Part shown: in pieces, positions 10,301 through 20,468 of the stretch
How the letters are laid out: the number at the start of each line of letters is the position of its first letter
Numbering within the stretch: position 1 is the first letter of the stretch
Assembly: GCF_000234665.1 (NCBI RefSeq)
Contig: NC_018338.1
Location: 448,584 to 511,083 of the forward strand
DNA from: Leishmania mexicana MHOM/GT/2001/U1103
Taxonomy: Eukaryota > Euglenozoa > Kinetoplastea > Trypanosomatida > Trypanosomatidae
Reading direction: 5' to 3'
Length of the DNA stretch: 62,500 bases
Program-made: the position numbers and the translations under genes
The notes under the pieces: model-generated
What the model was told of the DNA's origin: nothing
Database searches by the model: none
What the model saw: only the letters and a program-made list of their open reading frames with translations

Positions 10301-12066
10301 CTTTATTCTCCCTCCAAGCCCACCGCCATTTCGCGCTCCCCTCGCAGATGTGAGCAGTGCCGCACGTTGCGTGCCATCAGTCTCAGCGTTGCGCCTATTT
10401 GATGGGACTTGGATATCCTTCCTCGCTGCCTTGGTAACAACCGCGGCACGCGGTGTTTCTTCTTCTCGCTGCTGTATCCTCTTCCATGGGAATAGATCTG
10501 TGCGCGTGTCGTCTGCGCAACGCGTCCACCACGTGGAAGTGGGCAGAATCGATGAAAAAGAGAGGTGGGGTCACCAGAGAGAATCGCACGGAAGGGCAAT
10601 CCTGTTGTTGTTGTTTTCATGAAGTGGACGTGGACTTCATCGACTTTGGTTGTCGTCGTGGGGCCCTCTCGACGCCGTCCCTCGTTACTGCTTTTCTTTT
10701 GGTCATGTGGAGGCTTGCAAGGACGGGTGCCCGTGAAGCTACACACGCATACACACCAACAGAGGTGTAGTATTAGCCATGCGCGGCCCCCTCCATACCC
10801 TTCCCGCGACTGTGACTCATTCCATTTATCTTTCTTGATGCTGGTCTTTTCCGCTGCCGTGCCACCGCGCTCTCCACCAAACATGTGGGCAGTGATCCAC
10901 ACAAATATATATATATATATGTACTGAAAGTGTGACTCATCGCCAACATTGCATGTCTCTTTTCCCGTGTCTGTCCTGTTATCCCGCCAGCTAGCGTTCT
11001 CCTCTTTTTTTGTCGCCGTCGCATGCTCTCCGTCCAAGGGGAGAACGGCGAGACATGGACGATCTCCTCGTCGGTGTCTGCCCCCCCCCCTCCCTCCCCC
11101 CTAAAGCTGCACCGTCGCTTTCTTCGTGCCTTTTTCGGGCTGATGCTCATTGTGTCCGTGGTCGTGTCGAGTGGTCCGTTTCTGACCCCCTCCCCCTCAT
11201 CCGCTCCCCCTGCTTCAGGGCGGGAGTTTTAGGAGGAGGGAAGATGGGACTTCCTGCCCCGAATGTGTCAAGACCGGGGTTATGATGACGCGGTTGGGTG
11301 ATCGGAGATCACCGGGCCCGGTCGAGGCAGCTCTTCACACCGCTTCTTCCAGTGCACCACCGACTTGCGAAGATCTGTGATTGTGCATCGGTCTCAGTTA
11401 CCACACTCTGTATCTTCCAATACACTTCCCATGCAATACGGGGCAGAAAAAAGGGGAGTAGGCAGACAGTAACTGTATTCCTCTACGTGTCTTCGCCATA
11501 CACACCTATTCGGGCACCCCGGATGACTCTCGATTAGGCTGATCATACGCCTCTTTCTCTTTCGCGCACGCATCGCGTTTTGCTCACCTCATATTCCCCG
11601 ACTCCTCTACTGTTTACCTCTTCGATCTCTCTTGCTCGCTTTGCGCGTGTGTGTGTGTGTGTGTCGCTACAGTCTTTACACTCTTTTCTTCGCTTTTACT
11701 CCTGTTCTGTGCCCCACAAGGGCAAGGTTGTTTCTTGGCACACGCGGACACTGGAGCAGCTGGGGACTAGCTTGTCGTGGACGTGTCACCACTTTTGGTT
11801 CGGTTCGCGAGGGGAGCTACAATATTGCTCGTTGCCTCTCCTCGTTTTCTTCGCGGAAGTCCCCATTTCACGTTGCGCCCGTTGGCGCCTTCACTGCTCA
11901 CTCTCCCTGCAGACAGAGGGAAGGTGAGTCAAACAACCGATCGCTCAGCTGTGTATGCTCTCCTCACCGCCAGCTCTTTCTCCTGAGTTGTTTGATTTTT
12001 CGCATCCACCGGCGCTGGTGTCACCCCATCTGACCCCCTCAGAGGGAAAGGGAATTTAGGGGGACA
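7363..12066 (+). other. 4.7-kb gap between the two fumarate reductase genes
   Basis: No open frame here has domain-like content; all are Ser/Arg/Cys/His-rich UTR-type readings. The sequence is T-rich with TG and CA runs (about 7710-7740, 8780-8792, 10068-10082), TA repeats near 8059-8078 and 10903-10921, and C-runs near 9490 and 11080. It presumably holds the 3' UTR of the first gene and the 5' UTR of the second. It could hide an unrecognised short gene or an ncRNA. Confidence 0.6.
12041..12042 (+). promoter_or_regulatory. Candidate spliced-leader acceptor AG for fumarate reductase 2
   Basis: Pyrimidine-rich sequence (about 11990-12040, ending TGACCCCCTCAG) leads to the AG at 12041-12042. 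The next ATG, 25 bases on, is the proposed start at 12067. An alternative AG lies near 11912-11913 in CTCCCTGCAG. Confidence 0.5.
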
Positions 12067-13944
12067 ATGCGCGTGGTGCCTGGCGAGCGTGTGCGCCGCC
12101 GAAACAGCAGTGCGAGTCCTCGCTCTTCCTCGGCAGCAGCAGCCGTTAGTCGCGGTAACAGACGTCGAGGGGGCAGCTCTGGTGTTGGTCGCAAGCACCT
12201 CCTCTCGTTCATCCCGCAGCATCGCGTTCTCGCCCTGGTGTGCCTTTTGCTTGTGCTGCTAATCTCGTTCGTGTGGGTTGCGCATCGCGACAGCGAGACA
12301 AGCGGGAGAAACCTGAAGTGGTGGTGGATGCTGTCGTGGTTGGAAACAAAGGCATCTTCCATCTCCCCTGCCTCTCACCTCACCCCCACCCCTCCAACAG
12401 AGGGACTTAACACATCCTCTGGCCTCTCCCCATCCACTACATCAACCCCTGCCGCCATGTCTCGAGTAGCCCCTTCAGTAAACCGTGTCGTCATCATCGG
12501 CAGCGGACTTGCAGGGCAGTCCGCAGCGATCGAGGCCGCCCGCGAGGGCGCTAAGGAAGTTGTCCTCATTGAAAAGGAAGCGCGCCTGGGGGGCAACAGT
12601 GCCAAGGCCACGTCTGGCATCAACGGCTGGGGTACAGCAGTGCAGAAGGCCGCCGGCGTGGACGACAGCGGTGAACTCTTTGAAAAGGACACGTTCGTTT
12701 CTGGCAAGGGTGGCATCTGTCAGGCAGAGTTGGTGCGGACGCTCTCCGACCACAGCGCAGAATCCATCGAGTGGCTCTCCTCGTTTGGCATCCCGCTGAC
12801 CGTCATCACGCAACTCGGCGGCGCGAGTCGCAAGCGCTGCCACCGTGCCCCAGACAAGCCGGACGGGACACCGCTCCCGATCGGTTTCACCATTGTCCGT
12901 GCGCTGGAGAACTACATTCGCACAAACTTGTCCGGCACCGTGCTCATCGAAACCAGTGCGCGTCTCATCTCACTGACACACAGAAAGGAGGGCGACGTGG
13001 AGGTGGTGCGAGGCATCACGTATGCCACGCAAACTGGAGGTGGCGAGGAGCAGACTCGCGAACTGCATGCTGACGCTGTCATTCTCGCCACCGGCGGCTT
13101 CTCGAACGACCACACGCCCAACTCGCTCCTGCAGCAGTACGCGCCGCAACTGTCGTCCTTCCCCACCACCAACGGTGTATGGGCCACAGGTGATGGTGTG
13201 AAGGCGGCACGTGAGCTGGGTGTGGCCCTGGTAGACATGGACAAGGTGCAGCTGCACCCGACCGGTCTGCTAGACCCGAAGGATCCGAACGCCAAGACAC
13301 TCTTCCTCGGCCCCGAGGCGCTGCGTGGCTCCGGCGGCGTGCTGCTGAACAAGAACGGTGAGCGCTTCGTGAACGAGCTGGACCTGCGCTCCGTCGTGTC
13401 GCAGGCGATTATCGCGCAGGACAACGTCTACCCCGGAACAGAGAGTCGCCGTTACGCGTACTGCGTGCTGAACGACGCGGCTGCTGACGCATTTGGTCGC
13501 AGCTCGTTGAACTTCTACTGGAAAAAGATGGGGCTGTTTTCTGAGGCTACAGACGTCGCCGCTCTTGCGGCTCTCATTGGATGTCCGGAAGAAACCTTGA
13601 CGCACACGCTTTCCGAGTACGAGAAGATCTCCGGCGGCCAAAACCCCTGCCCGCTAACTGGCAAGAGCGTGTTCCCTTGTGTGCTGGGTACCCAAGGGCC
13701 CTACTACGTCGCCCTCGTCACACCGTCGATCCACTACACCATGGGTGGCTGCCTCATCTCGCCTGCAGCAGAGATCCTGAATGAGCAGATGCACCCGATT
13801 CTTGGTCTCTTTGGCGCTGGCGAGGTGACGGGCGGCGTGCACGGTGGCAACCGTCTCGGCGGCAACTCGCTGCTGGAGTGTGTCGTGTTCGGTCGCATTG
13901 CCGGGCGTCACGCTGCACGCCACCTCGGCCCAGCGGTGCCTTAG
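12067..13944 (+). CDS. Fumarate-reductase-like flavoprotein with N-terminal membrane anchor, FAD domain only
   Basis: 625 aa. A basic N-terminus (1-50) is followed by one hydrophobic segment (about 53-75, VLALVCLLLVLLISFVWV), a Ser/Thr/Pro linker, and the FAD-binding fumarate reductase domain from about 140 (RVVIIGSGLAGQSAA) to the end, with HPTG and HGGNRLGGNS retained. Unlike its neighbour at 3919 it has no ApbE domain, no NADH-binding module and no PTS1 (it ends PAVP). It resembles yeast Osm1/Frd1-type soluble reductases in domain content. The N-terminus predicts a signal-anchored secretory or organelle-membrane protein; if translation began at the internal Met near 12457 the anchor would be lost. 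Without the reductase module it would need another electron donor. Long DNA tracts are identical to the first gene. Confidence 0.88.
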   Translation: MRVVPGERVRRRNSSASPRSSSAAAAVSRGNRRRGGSSGVGRKHLLSFIPQHRVLALVCLLLVLLISFVWVAHRDSETSGRNLKWWWMLSWLETKASSISPASHLTPTPPTEGLNTSSGLSPSTTSTPAAMSRVAPSVNRVVIIGSGLAGQSAAIEAAREGAKEVVLIEKEARLGGNSAKATSGINGWGTAVQKAAGVDDSGELFEKDTFVSGKGGICQAELVRTLSDHSAESIEWLSSFGIPLTVITQLGGASRKRCHRAPDKPDGTPLPIGFTIVRALENYIRTNLSGTVLIETSARLISLTHRKEGDVEVVRGITYATQTGGGEEQTRELHADAVILATGGFSNDHTPNSLLQQYAPQLSSFPTTNGVWATGDGVKAARELGVALVDMDKVQLHPTGLLDPKDPNAKTLFLGPEALRGSGGVLLNKNGERFVNELDLRSVVSQAIIAQDNVYPGTESRRYAYCVLNDAAADAFGRSSLNFYWKKMGLFSEATDVAALAALIGCPEETLTHTLSEYEKISGGQNPCPLTGKSVFPCVLGTQGPYYVALVTPSIHYTMGGCLISPAAEILNEQMHPILGLFGAGEVTGGVHGGNRLGGNSLLECVVFGRIAGRHAARHLGPAVP

Positions 13945-14090
13945 TCACACAACTTGATTCTCTTCGGTGCATTCGTCTTATTGCGACACCCTTTCGCACA
14001 CACCAAAACAGCGCAGCGATTCCCTTTTATCGTCGTCCGTGTCTCTGTTCTATTTGCCTCCTGCCCCAATTAAACTGCCAGGCCTCTCTG
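13945..14090 (+). other. Downstream flank of fumarate reductase 2
   Basis: Ordinary T/C-rich trypanosomatid UTR-like sequence with no gene. It passes without a sharp border into the anomalous block that follows. Confidence 0.5.
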
Positions 14091-17000
14091 CTTGCTCTTC
14101 TTTGCCTCGGGCTCTCCTCTGGCGCCTGCCTCGGTGCCACCGTGCGGCGCGCGGCGGGCCTCTTCCGCCCCCACCCCGAGGCCCCGCCCACGTCCCCACC
14201 CCCGCGAGGGCCGAATGCACCCCCCAAGGCCCCAGCCCCCCCCCCCCCACCCTGCCCCGACCCCGGCCAAAGCGGCCCCCCATCCAGGAAACCGGAGAAA
14301 AAAGCCGGGGCAACCCACGAAAAAGGCGGAGAAAGAGACGGGCGACCAGCCCCGACAGCGGGGAGGGGCCGGGCAGCCCAAAGATGAATCCTGGGGGAGG
14401 AGACGGCAAACGCGACCACCGCAGCGCCAGCGGCGACGATCCCATGACAGCGGTGCCTTTTAAGATTCCGGCTGCGGCGACTGCTCAGGGGACCCTTCGC
14501 AGCGGCAATTTTGAATCCACGGCGCGGCTTTTGCAAGCTTTCCCGCCCCGTGGAGGTGGAAAAGGCGCACCCTTAGCGGACCAGGCCTGGTGATATTGGC
14601 GCATCCCGGGGCTACTTTGGGTCGTTTTTACATCACTAAATCGCACAAACGCCGGGTCATCGAGCGCCAAAGTGGTTGATAGCGCCGCACCCGACAACTT
14701 TCAGCGGTGGGGAGATGCAAACCTGGAAAGTGACCCGGGGCCCTTTTCCACACCACTGCCCGCGCCCCGCCTGCCGGACCCTAGGCTGCACCCGCCCACC
14801 CTGAAAGCCACGCGTGCAACCACCCAGCTTCCACCATGGCGGGGCATCAAACCGTAGAACTGCGCTGGCGCGGCCGGCCTCTCTACAAAAAACGAAAGGG
14901 GGCGAGGTATTAGCCACCAAGAGGCGTTCGCAGAACGAACAACCAACGCCCCACACCACCTTCGGGGAATGGGGAAGCCGCAGGCACCACGAGAGACGAA
15001 CCACCGTGAGCAGAAAGAAAAGACAAAACCACGAGGCACCCACGCCGGAAGAGAAAAGGCCAGGTAAAAAAAAAATAAGACCCGAGAACCGAGAAAACAC
15101 AACCACACGCGCAGCCACACACACACACAAAAAGCAAGACGACCGGAAACATAGCCACAGCGACCGCAACACTTATAAATATACATGCAGACAGAATACA
15201 CCGGGGAAAAAAAAGGCAACACACAGCCCTCTCGAGATGACACAACCCGAAGAAAGAAGAAAGGCAGGTGAAAAAGATAGCGCGTTTTCGATAAAAAAAG
15301 GAGCCGCGACAATGAAATACGGGATGCACAGACCCTTTCCCTTTTCACACGGACTGGCGCTTTCAAGAACCAAAGAGTGGCAGACGGTAAAAGCAGATGC
15401 CCCGCGACACGGGGTATACTGGACCCGGAAAAGGGTGTTACAAGACACACAATCGTTCAAAAAGAGCCGGAACGAAAGAAAACAGAGAGGAAGGAAAAAA
15501 AGATACCGGTTGAAAGTAAAAGTAAAATGCGAAGAAAAACAAAGAGCAGCCCAAGAGCACAAACCCCAAGTTGTGGAAATATTGGCCCTGGCTGAAAACA
15601 AACGAAAGTCCCGTAGCCCCGGGACGCTTCCTTTTGACTTCACAACCCCCTTGCAAAACCACACAAACCACCATTTTCCTTGACTGAAAAATCACCAGAA
15701 AGACGCCATGTCTTGCGACAGGGCTTCTTGGCCGGGGTCTCTGAAGCGCCCCCGCCGTCCATTTGCCTGAGGGGACCAAAAGGCCATCAATACACCAGGC
15801 TGGAGATACCACGAAGCCAAAAAAAAAGGGGGCTGCCAGAGAAAAAGCCCACTTGTTATTATGACCCTAGGAGCGCCCAAAGGCGCGGGACAAAAAGCAC
15901 GATGCGGAAGCACATCGCGGCCACGGAACGCAAAGCCCACCACTTTTCACGATAACAATTTTTTTACGGATGGGTAAGGCCAAGAAAATTCTCGGTGTTT
16001 TTATTAGTTTTTGAGAAACGAATCTATAGCTTTATTTGGCGCGGTGATCCTATTTGCGTGATGGCGTTATTTGGCCCCACCCTTCCAAACTTACAAACCC
16101 CTGTTTTGTTGTTTCTCTTTAAAAACCGGATATCGGCTAAGTTTTTCAGGGTTAATGCCCCAAAACATCCCGGCAAGAAGCGGGTGTGTGCTACAGAAAA
16201 AACATGTTTTTTTCGGCGTGGGGTGGGGGGATTTGAAGGGGTTGCCGGGCAAGAAATGGCGGACACTTGGGATTTCCCGCTCGAAGGTGTGCAGAGACGG
16301 TGGCGGCCTCCGTTGGAACAGCGCCGGGCGTCGGTAGGGGGCCGTTGGCTGCTCGGGGGGGTCTGATAGCATCCGCTGTGGCGTGGGGGGCTTTTTTCCC
16401 CCAAAAGATGGCCAGACACGGTGACCCCGGCAGGGCCGTCGTCTTGTTCTTTGTTTTGGCTGTTTCAGGAAAAAAAGCTGTTGCCGTCGTGCTTTGTTAC
16501 CCTTGGCTCCCTATGTGGGACCTAAATGACCGCTAGCGCACCACTTTCCACGGCGCGCGTGCGCCAGCAGGCGTTTGACGTTGGATGAAAGAGTTGGGCC
16601 CAAAAGGGGCCGCCCGAAGGCAGCTTTTTTTACGCAGCGGGTGAGGCAACGCGGCTGGGGTGGGGTGGGCGGAAACCGTGGGGGTTGAAATGCGCAAGGA
16701 CAATAAATTGCAGTTATTCTGAATAAGGAAGAGTCCATGGGGAACCCCCAATCAGGAAAAATAACGCCCTGGGGAACCAAGGCCTGAGGCCTGGGGCTTT
16801 GACGGAAGCCTGTGGATAAGAGAGCCCTTGGTGGGGTTCTTTGCGGTCTTTTTTTGCGTCAACTTTGGGGGAATATTCACACCTCAGTTTCACTGAACCC
16901 AAGTGTCAAAACCTCAACTCTAAATTCGCCGGATTACTCTTGACGAGGTTTTGGTGATATTGCGTGGTCGGGCGCGTTTCCCCATCGCCTGCGTAGGCTG

Positions 17001-17150
17001 CGTGGCGGGGGTGTTGTTATGAATATGGTGGGGAACCGCCCGCTTCCTATTTGCCGAGCTAGTGGTCGGCAAAGTTGCGCCGCTGGAAACGCATGGTCGT
17101 GGGTGTTGGTGGTTGTGATTGCTTCTTCTGTTTTTCCCATTCTCTAAAGC
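14091..17150. other. Anomalous homopolymer-rich block without recognisable genes
   Basis: About 3 kb unlike the rest of the window. It is full of short runs of C, G and A (for example the long C-run near 14240-14250, G-runs at 16220-16390 and A-runs at 15065-15080). It has no frame with domain-like content and lacks the CA/TG repeats and pyrimidine-AG structure of the other intergenic regions. Part of it (about 14880-15660) is purine-rich on the + strand. It reads like low-quality consensus or gap-filled sequence, but a real foreign insertion cannot be excluded. Borders are approximate. Confidence 0.5.
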
Positions 17151-17924
17151 TCAGCCGGATCCCCCCCTTCTCCACGAAACGGCTGAAGTGCAGAGGAGAG
17201 GCGTGTTGCATTCGTGAAGGCTGACGTTGCGGTTGCGGTGGGGAGGGGGGCGGTCGGTTGTCTCCATGGCTGAACGGTCAAAAAGAAAGTGTAGAGGGTG
17301 AGGCGGGTGCCATCAGGAGAAAGTGCAGACTCCCTCAAACAGGCAAAGGGAGAATAATGGAGCCCTGCCGCAGCGCCTTTTTGAGCGTTGAGGCGCGCAG
17401 CTTTCATTAGGCTGGACATTGACTCTATTTGGCTTGTCGGTGGTTATTAGAGGTGGCCGAAAAGCTACTTGGCGCGATGCTTCGCCCACTCCATAGCGAG
17501 TACATAGTTGACATTTCCCACAATGCATAGGGATAAGCGTTGATGAGGCAAATGCACTGGTGCATAGGGCCAGTAGAGAGAGGAGGGTGTTCAGCTGCTG
17601 CGTTGAGACTCTAAGTGCCGGATACAACATTGTGAGATGTGAGTCAAGTGCTTGTATCCTCTTCTGGATTCCGCATTAATACTAAATAAAGGACTGGGGG
17701 TTCACCTCGCTCGCAGAGTTGATCTTTCTCGCTAGAGGAAACCACGTAATGGAACAGTACTACTTCCTCATCACGTGGAGCAGGTTCATACCATGTTTTC
17801 TGTCGTGAAAGCGTATGGAATTCTGCTTACCGATTCAAACAAACAAAAAACAGCTAAACTTCACCTCTTTCTCTCACACCATATTTTTATTGCTTCAAGA
17901 TGGAAAGAAAGTAAGTGTGGGAAA
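17151..17924 (+). other. 5' flank of the DEAH helicase gene
   Basis: No supported gene on either strand; the minus-strand open frames at 17144-17630 show no recognisable family. The pyrimidine tract at about 17860-17896 ends in AG at 17898-17899, a good trans-splice acceptor 26 bases before the helicase ATG. Confidence 0.5.
17898..17899 (+). promoter_or_regulatory. Candidate spliced-leader acceptor AG for the DEAH helicase
   Basis: A long T/C tract (CACCTCTTTCTCTC and TTTTTATTGCTTC) precedes AG 17898-17899. It argues that the open frame upstream of 17925 is UTR and not coding. Confidence 0.55.
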
Positions 17925-20039
17925 ATGGAGGCGAAGCACAGCAGCCGTAATCCTTTAACGGGAAGGGAATACAGCTCCCGGTACTTTACTCTTTTGAAAG
18001 GGCGCGAGCGGCTCCCTATTTTTGCAGCCAAGTCGCGTATTCAAAAGCTGGTGAGTCAGTATCAGACGCTACTTCTCGTTGGAGAGACAGGCAGTGGAAA
18101 GACAACTCAGGTTCCTCAATACATTTTGGAGCTCAATCCGGAGCACGGAATTGCTTGTACGCAGCCGCGGCGTGTCGCGGCAACAAGCGTGAGTGAGCGC
18201 GTGGCTGAGGAGATGGATGTTGAGCTAGGCGAGGAGGTAGGGTACTCTATTCGTTTCGATGATAAGAGTTCTGAGAAAACGCGGCTGAAATACCTGACAG
18301 ATGGTATGCTTCTGCGCGAGGCGATGACGGATCCGCTGTTGAGTCGCTACAGTGTCATTGTTCTTGATGAAGCTCACGAGCGCACTGTATCGACAGACAT
18401 TTTGATCGGCACCTTGAAGGAGCTTCTTCCAAAAAGACCAGATCTCCGCATTGTAGTGATGTCTGCGACCCTCGAAGAAAAGCGCTTTCAGGAGTATTTT
18501 TCTGAGGCACCGCTTGTCCATATTTCCGGCCGTATGTATGGTGTTGAGGTGTACAACTCAAAGGCACCTGAAGCTAACTACGTGGAAGCGAGCATTCGCA
18601 CAGCAACGCAGATTCATCTGTACGAAGGCGAGGGCGACATCCTTATTTTTTTGACTGGTGAAGATGAAATCGAAACGACTGTGGAGCGGCTGCAAAGCGG
18701 TATCAGGATGGCAGAGCACAGCAGTGCCAACTGCCACCACGGCCCCGTTGCAGTCTTGCCTTTGTACTCCGCCCTACCCCCGTCGCAGCAGCGGAAGGTG
18801 TTTCAGACAGTACCGGAGGGAACGCGCAAGATAGTTGTGGCGACAAACGTGGCCGAAACCTCATTGACGATTGACGGTGTTGTTTTTGTGATTGACTGTG
18901 GCTTTTCGAAGCAAAAAGTTTTCAATCCAAAGCTTCGAGTGGAATCGCTGCTTGTTACACCAATTAGCCAAGCGAGTGCTCGACAGCGCTGCGGTCGTGC
19001 CGGGCGTACCAGGCCGGGAAAATGCTTCCGACTCTATACGGCAAAATCTTTTCACTCTTCTCTGCAGCCCAACACGTACCCTGAAATTCTTCGTTGCAAC
19101 CTCGGGAGTATTGTTTTGCATATGAAAAAAATGGGTATTGAAGATTTGGTGAACTTCGACTTTGTGGAGCCGCCGGCGCCTGAGACGCTGATGCGCGCGT
19201 TGGAGTTGCTCAATTACCTCGGCGCGCTGGATGACGATGGCAATCTGACGGAGGAGGGGAATTTTATGTCAGAGTTTCCGGTCGATCCGGAAATGGCATC
19301 AATGCTTTTTCACAGCCCTAAGTTTGGATCTTCTGAGGATATTGCACGAATTTGCGCTATGCTGTCTGTGCAAAATCCATTCATTACTCCTTCAAATGAC
19401 CAGCGAGGCCGTGCATTGCGGTGCCGCGAACAGTTCTATCATCCAACAGGGGACCACATTTCGTACCTGAACACCTTCAATGTGTTCTACGAGATGAAGA
19501 ACCAGAGCTCCTCTTGGTGCACCGAGAACTACATCAATCCTCGGGTTATGAAGCAAGCGGTGAACATTTACCGCCAACTTGTCGGAATCTTGCGACGTCT
19601 AAATTTGCCTATTTGCAGCACGTACACAGCGCAGCAGCGGCGTGTGCAGGGTCACGACGTTCCAGCGGAGTTGGAATTTGCAAACGAGGTGCGCCGCGCC
19701 ATAGTGAAAGGTTACTTTACAAAGGTGGCGCTCTCTCTTCCGACAAAGCACCAGTTTATGACGCTTAAAGACGATGTTAAATGCCTTCTTTTTCCATCGA
19801 CATACCTGAACCGCCGCCCCAAATTTGTGGTATTTAATGAGCTAGTCCTGACGAGCAACACGTATATTAGAACGGTAACAGCTGTCTCTGAAGACTGGCT
19901 GATCGAGTCGAGCCCTTCGTATTTCGCCCATGATGAGTTCGAAGGGATTACGAAGCAGGTTTTTGATGAGGTTTTCCGAAGGCAAGGGAAGGAGAAAGAG
20001 CGTCGTTCGAAACGAACACGGACACCTAGTGATGACTAG
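17925..20039 (+). CDS. DEAH-box ATP-dependent RNA helicase, PRP43/DHX15-like
   Basis: 704 aa from the ATG at 17925, just after the predicted acceptor; the frame is open 50 codons further upstream but has a UTR-like composition. Motif I GETGSGKT is at 53-60, DEAH at about 148-151 (VIVLDEAHERT), SAT near 179 and motif VI QRCGRAGRTRPG near 350. HA2/ratchet and OB-fold C-terminal domains follow, ending in a basic Lys/Arg tail. Length and the near-absence of an N-terminal extension fit PRP43/DHX15, which acts in spliceosome disassembly and ribosome biogenesis, better than the longer PRP2, PRP16 or PRP22. Third codon positions are noticeably more AT-rich than in the fumarate reductase or histone genes. 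Confidence 0.9.
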   Translation: MEAKHSSRNPLTGREYSSRYFTLLKGRERLPIFAAKSRIQKLVSQYQTLLLVGETGSGKTTQVPQYILELNPEHGIACTQPRRVAATSVSERVAEEMDVELGEEVGYSIRFDDKSSEKTRLKYLTDGMLLREAMTDPLLSRYSVIVLDEAHERTVSTDILIGTLKELLPKRPDLRIVVMSATLEEKRFQEYFSEAPLVHISGRMYGVEVYNSKAPEANYVEASIRTATQIHLYEGEGDILIFLTGEDEIETTVERLQSGIRMAEHSSANCHHGPVAVLPLYSALPPSQQRKVFQTVPEGTRKIVVATNVAETSLTIDGVVFVIDCGFSKQKVFNPKLRVESLLVTPISQASARQRCGRAGRTRPGKCFRLYTAKSFHSSLQPNTYPEILRCNLGSIVLHMKKMGIEDLVNFDFVEPPAPETLMRALELLNYLGALDDDGNLTEEGNFMSEFPVDPEMASMLFHSPKFGSSEDIARICAMLSVQNPFITPSNDQRGRALRCREQFYHPTGDHISYLNTFNVFYEMKNQSSSWCTENYINPRVMKQAVNIYRQLVGILRRLNLPICSTYTAQQRRVQGHDVPAELEFANEVRRAIVKGYFTKVALSLPTKHQFMTLKDDVKCLLFPSTYLNRRPKFVVFNELVLTSNTYIRTVTAVSEDWLIESSPSYFAHDEFEGITKQVFDEVFRRQGKEKERRSKRTRTPSDD

Positions 20040-20468
20040 CCCCTTTCTCAAAACACACACAAATCCGACTCATAAGTCTATAATTGTTCTCGCTAAATCG
20101 CCTATTGCTCTTATGTCCGTAGCGTAACGACGTCTAAAACGAAAAGTGAACAAAGACAAAGAGGCTTCGATAAAGCGCAAAAATCCGTATGGTGGTGTCT
20201 TGCTGGCCGCACTAGTTGATCTCGTCTCGATTGAGAAAGCTCTTTTTTATTTGAGCGCTTGTACTGAGACTTGGTGGTCTTCTTCTGAGTGCAAAATCAC
20301 GCGCGCTTAATGAAGAGGAACAAAACAGACAGCAAAGGGAAATGGAACTCCTCTTTCCTTCTGATACCGTCTCTCTCTCGGGCGCATCTTCTCTCTCCCT
20401 CTTATATCTGCAACTGTATCTCAGAGCTTTTCTTAGATTTTTTTCCTCGCCGGAAGAACAACAGAAAG
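20040..20468 (+). other. Helicase to MANF-like intergenic region
   Basis: No gene. The pyrimidine-rich stretch at about 20355-20455 probably carries the splice acceptor of the next gene. Confidence 0.6.

Noticed and set aside
12457..13944. Start of the second fumarate reductase at the internal Met just before the FAD domain
   Set aside because: The ATG at 12067 is the first after a good acceptor at 12041-12042 and the upstream frame encodes a clean hydrophobic anchor. The internal start remains possible but less likely.
14027..14536. Long open frames on both strands at 14.0-14.6 kb
   Set aside because: Gly/Pro/Arg-rich readings produced by C and G runs; no domain, no splice signal, and the underlying sequence is suspect.
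17144..17630. Minus-strand open frames as a gene convergent to the helicase
   Set aside because: No family resemblance, no minus-strand acceptor, and no other evidence of a strand switch in the window.
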